From Thermoplasmata archaeon (GTDB taxonomy: Archaea; Thermoplasmatota; Thermoplasmata; Lutacidiplasmatales; UBA184): DNA of 7,982 nucleotides. Below the pieces are notes generated by a model. It saw only the letters and a list, made by a program, of their open reading frames with translations. It made no database searches and was not told the DNA's origin. Shown here one piece after another: positions 6,169 to 7,982 of this stretch. How positions within the stretch are numbered: the stretch's first letter is position 1; each line of letters opens with the position of its first letter. A program made the translations under genes and the position numbers. The DNA is taken from the NCBI GenBank assembly GCA_030040625.1, contig JASHTI010000084.1:1-7982 (forward strand), written 5' to 3'.

Positions 6169-6177
6169 TCTTAAAGC
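6169..6177 (+). promoter_or_regulatory. TATA-like box for the rpl20A-pfdA-ftsY operon
   Basis: TCTTAAAGC follows directly after the TAA stop of the ThiI-like gene (6166-6168). Transcription about 25 bases downstream would start near 6198, which lies after the possible GTG at 6188 and 14 bases before ATG 6212. It is one of the clearest TATA-like elements in the window, fitting a strongly expressed ribosomal-protein operon. Confidence 0.5.
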
Positions 6178-6211
6178 GAGGACGGCGGTGCGCACGCCCG
6201 CAGGTCGGTCG

Positions 6212-6400
6212 ATGCCGAGCTATCGCGTCGTGGGCTCGTTCCTCGCACGTCGGGGATTCTGGCAGGCGTTCACGAAGACCCATGACGCCCCGAGCCCCGA
6301 GGTCGCGCGGGAGTGGGCGTACTCGGAGATCGGCGGCTGCCACGGCGTCAAGCGCCACCTGATCCGGATCGACTCGGTCACCCCGGCGACCCCGGCATGA
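6212..6400 (+). CDS. rpl20A: Archaeal 50S ribosomal protein LX (eL20/L18a family)
   Basis: This 62-residue protein is the archaeal LX protein (also L20a or L18Ae), a component of the large ribosomal subunit. It starts PSYRVVGSF (2-10), like other members, and contains the hallmark YSEIGGCHGVKRHLIRI (38-54), close to the YSEIGS-x-H-x-VKR signature of the family. Length is normal. The frame is open to a GTG at 6188, adding eight residues, but that codon lies before the predicted transcription start near 6198. ATG 6212 also has AGGT six bases upstream and gives the expected N-terminus. The gene is the first in an operon and overlaps pfdA by ATGA. Co-transcription with prefoldin and ftsY links ribosome synthesis to chain folding and membrane targeting. 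Confidence 0.92.
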   Translation: MPSYRVVGSFLARRGFWQAFTKTHDAPSPEVAREWAYSEIGGCHGVKRHLIRIDSVTPATPA

Positions 6401-6855
6401 GCGCGCCGGAGGGGGCCCGCACCCCACGGCAGGTCGAGGAGGACCTGGTCCGCCTCGACGCCTACCGATCCCAGCTGAACGGCCTCGTCCAGCAGCGCCA
6501 GATCCTGCTCGCCTCGCGCCAGGACCACCTGCGGGCCCGCGAGAGCCTCGACGGCATCGACCGGGCCGAGGCAGCGACCGAGTACCTCGTCCCGCTCGGC
6601 GGCGAGGCGTACGTCCGAGGCAAGGTCGACCGGGCCGGGCCGGTCCTCCTCGGGGTCGGCTCGGGGGTCGTGGTCGAGATGGAGCGTCCGAAGGCGGCCG
6701 AGCTGCTCGCCCAGCGGTCGGGCCGACTCGACCAGGCGGTCCGAGAGCTCGAGGGGCAGATCGCGGCGCTCGACGAGCGGGTCCAGCTCGTCTCCGAACG
6801 GATCGAGAACGCCTCCCGTTCGGCGGAGGCGCGGCGCGATGTGGGCCGCGCTTAA
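6397..6855 (+). CDS. pfdA: Prefoldin alpha subunit
   Basis: Prefoldin is a jellyfish-shaped hexamer of two alpha and four beta subunits that holds unfolded proteins and passes them to the chaperonin in the cytoplasm. This 152-residue alpha subunit has a first helix with heptad-like pattern (about 11-56), two beta-hairpins containing YLVPLGGEAYVRGKV (63-77) and LLGVGSGVVVEM (84-95), and a second long helix (about 98-142) that pairs with the first as an antiparallel coiled coil. YVRGKV and the GSG-VVVEM hairpin are typical of the alpha subunit. The ATG overlaps the rpl20A stop as ATGA, and the TAA lies 17 bases inside ftsY, so all three are translationally coupled. An upstream ATG at 6313 in the same frame lies inside rpl20A and is rejected. 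The beta subunit gene is not in the window. Confidence 0.92.
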   Translation: MSAPEGARTPRQVEEDLVRLDAYRSQLNGLVQQRQILLASRQDHLRARESLDGIDRAEAATEYLVPLGGEAYVRGKVDRAGPVLLGVGSGVVVEMERPKAAELLAQRSGRLDQAVRELEGQIAALDERVQLVSERIENASRSAEARRDVGRA

Positions 6856-7894
6856 GGCTCGGCTCCGCCGCCGGACCGACGAGGCGGAGGAGCCGCCGCC
6901 CGCCCCGGCGGCGACGACGCCCCCGAGCCCCGCTCCTCGGCCCGGTCCGCCGGTCCCGGGCGGGGGCCGGCCGGGAACTCCTTCGACGCCCGCGGCCGGG
7001 CATGCCGACCCGGCGGTCTTCGCGGACGGCTTCTTCGGCCGGAAGGTCGAAGAGGAGACGCTCGACGACCTGCTCGATTCGATCGAGATCGGCCTGCTCG
7101 AATCGGACGTCGCCTTACCGGTCGTCGAGCGCCTCCGACGGGACCTGCGGAAGGAGTTCGTCGGCCGCAAGCTCAAGCGGGGCCTGGAGACGGAGACGGT
7201 GATCCGCGGCGCGCTCGAGCAGAGCGTGCGGGCGATCCTCGCGCAGCCGCCGCTCGACGTCGCGGCCCGCGTACGGGCGGGCGCGCGTCCGTTCGTGATC
7301 CTCTTCGTCGGCGTGAACGGGACCGGAAAGACGACCACGGTCGCCAAGATCGCGCTCTGGCTCCGCTCGGTCGGTCTCTCGAGCGTGATCGCCGCCGGCG
7401 ACACCTACCGCGCCGGGGCGATCGAGCAGCTGCTGGTCCACGGCGAGCGGCTCGGGGTGCGGGTCGTGCGGCAGCAGGAGGGCAGCGACCCCGCCGCCGT
7501 CGGCTTTGACGCGATCGAGCACGCGCGCGCGAAGGGGGTCGACGTCGTGCTCGTCGATACCGCCGGCCGGCAGCACACGAACGAGAACCTCATCGAGGAG
7601 GCGAAGAAGATCCGTCGGGTGACCCGGCCCGCGCTGACCCTCTTCGTGGGCGACGCCCTCTCCGGCAATGACGTGCTCACCCAGGCGCAGATGTTCGACC
7701 AGGCGATCGGGATCGATGGCCTGGTCCTGACGAAGCTCGACGCCGATGCGAAGGGGGGCGCCGCGCTGAGCGCCGCCTACGTCACCCGCAAGCCGATCGT
7801 CTTCGTCGGCGTCGGGCAGGGGTACGACGACCTGAGGCCGTTCGACCCGGAGTGGATGCTCCGGCGGCTGTTCGCGGAGGAGGCGGCCTCCTGA
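6839..7894 (+). CDS. ftsY: Signal recognition particle receptor FtsY
   Basis: FtsY is the membrane-associated GTPase that docks the SRP with its ribosome at the translocon. The 351-residue protein starts with a short basic helix (WAALKARLRRR, 2-12), probably membrane-contacting, then a Pro/Ala/Gly-rich linker (about 19-55) with no strong acidic character. The N domain spans about 60-148, including the family-typical SIEIGLLESDVALPV (81-95). The G domain carries G1 GVNGTGKT (158-165), G2 DTYRAGA (188-194), G3 DTAGR (240-244), G4 TKLDADAKGG (298-307) and the closing GVGQGYDDLRPF (324-335). All GTPase residues are present. DTAGR followed by an H-T-N-E-N stretch and the closing GQ-DL-PF favour FtsY over SRP54. 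ATG 6839 overlaps the end of pfdA by 17 bases. Confidence 0.95.
   Translation: MWAALKARLRRRTDEAEEPPPAPAATTPPSPAPRPGPPVPGGGRPGTPSTPAAGHADPAVFADGFFGRKVEEETLDDLLDSIEIGLLESDVALPVVERLRRDLRKEFVGRKLKRGLETETVIRGALEQSVRAILAQPPLDVAARVRAGARPFVILFVGVNGTGKTTTVAKIALWLRSVGLSSVIAAGDTYRAGAIEQLLVHGERLGVRVVRQQEGSDPAAVGFDAIEHARAKGVDVVLVDTAGRQHTNENLIEEAKKIRRVTRPALTLFVGDALSGNDVLTQAQMFDQAIGIDGLVLTKLDADAKGGAALSAAYVTRKPIVFVGVGQGYDDLRPFDPEWMLRRLFAEEAAS
7876..7892 (+). promoter_or_regulatory. Shine-Dalgarno sequence within a small hairpin at the ftsY end
   Basis: GGAGGAGG at 7876-7883 is the strongest Shine-Dalgarno match I see in the window and stands seven bases before a CTG that overlaps the ftsY stop as CTGA. AGGAGG (7878-7883) is perfectly complementary to CCTCCT (7887-7892), leaving a three-base CGG loop. 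The stem would hide both the ribosome site and part of the start codon until a ribosome finishing ftsY opens it. It codes for Glu-Glu-Ala-Ala in ftsY, so chance cannot be excluded. Confidence 0.4.
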
Positions 7895-7982
7895 CCGCGG
7901 CGCTCGATGTCGTCCTCGTCCGGCCGAAGGAGGACGGCAACGTCGGCGCCGTCGCCCGCCTCGGCCGCAACTTCGGCGCCCG
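7891..7982 (+). CDS. SpoU/TrmJ-type RNA 2'-O-methyltransferase (partial, runs off the window)
   Basis: The frame through 7906 reads LDVVLVRPKEDGNVGAV followed by ARLGRNFGA, the N-terminal motif of the SPOUT (SpoU) methyltransferases, where the N-x-G-A-V-A-R core contributes to RNA and S-adenosylmethionine binding. The closest archaeal match by pattern is TrmJ, which methylates the 2'-OH at position 32 of tRNAs. Only about 30 residues are visible, so the exact member and target site cannot be fixed. No ATG exists in this frame near the motif. Two starts fit: CTG 7891, overlapping the ftsY stop as CTGA with a strong Shine-Dalgarno seven bases upstream, or GTG 7852, which would overlap ftsY by 43 bases and add an unconserved-looking Gly-rich stretch. 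I prefer CTG 7891. The gene would be the fourth in the rpl20A operon. Confidence 0.7.
   Translation, partial: MTAALDVVLVRPKEDGNVGAVARLGRNFGA

Noticed and set aside
7907..7982. An ATG at 7907 as start of the last gene
   Set aside because: It reads in a different frame (Met-Ser-Ser-Ser-Ser), not the frame carrying the SPOUT methyltransferase motif.
1..7982. CRISPR arrays, transposons, tRNA or rRNA genes, long direct or inverted repeats
   Set aside because: I found none on reading. The window is almost fully covered by housekeeping genes, and every gap is shorter than about 75 bases.

Overview
The window reads as a stretch of a very GC-rich archaeal chromosome. The strongest evidence is the right end, where ribosomal protein LX (eL20/L18a type), prefoldin alpha and the SRP receptor FtsY form one overlapping operon, a conserved archaeal arrangement. 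Further support comes from a QueC for archaeosine precursor synthesis, an archaeal-style ArgS, and short AT-rich TATA-like boxes 25-30 bases before several start codons, as expected for leaderless or nearly leaderless archaeal mRNAs. The proteins are rich in arginine and not strongly acidic, so a halophile is unlikely. A high-GC member of the Thermoplasmatota or a related euryarchaeal lineage is my inference, not something the sequence proves.

Layout, left to right. Positions 1-48 hold the promoter and first codons of a leftward gene that runs off the window. A leftward stand-alone asparagine-synthase-like PP-loop protein (44-787) lies head to head with a rightward GmhB/histidinol-phosphatase-type HAD phosphatase (859-1443). 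A DUF92 membrane protein (1494-2246) then overlaps queC (2243-2935) by ATGA. QueC converges on a leftward MscL channel with a C-terminal zinc ribbon (2932-3378); the two genes share one CTAG as their stop codons. Leftward argS (3431-5212) is divergent from a rightward THUMP/ThiI-like protein (5260-6168) whose PP-loop has lost its catalytic motif. The window closes with rpl20A (6212-6400), pfdA (6397-6855), ftsY (6839-7894) and the start of a SpoU/TrmJ-type RNA methyltransferase that runs off the right edge.

The theme is information processing, mostly tRNA: charging (ArgS), modification (QueC, the ThiI-like protein, the methyltransferase), the ribosome (LX), folding of new chains (prefoldin) and membrane targeting (FtsY). 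Three PP-loop-family proteins (AsnB-like, QueC, ThiI-like) occur within about 6 kb, and one appears catalytically dead. The region is compact: no gap between genes exceeds about 75 bases, so promoters are squeezed into short gaps or onto stop codons. I see no mobile element, CRISPR array, tRNA, rRNA or long repeat, and no clear novel multi-gene system. The most unusual items are the dead PP-loop in the ThiI-like protein and a probable CTG start, within a Shine-Dalgarno hairpin, for the final gene.
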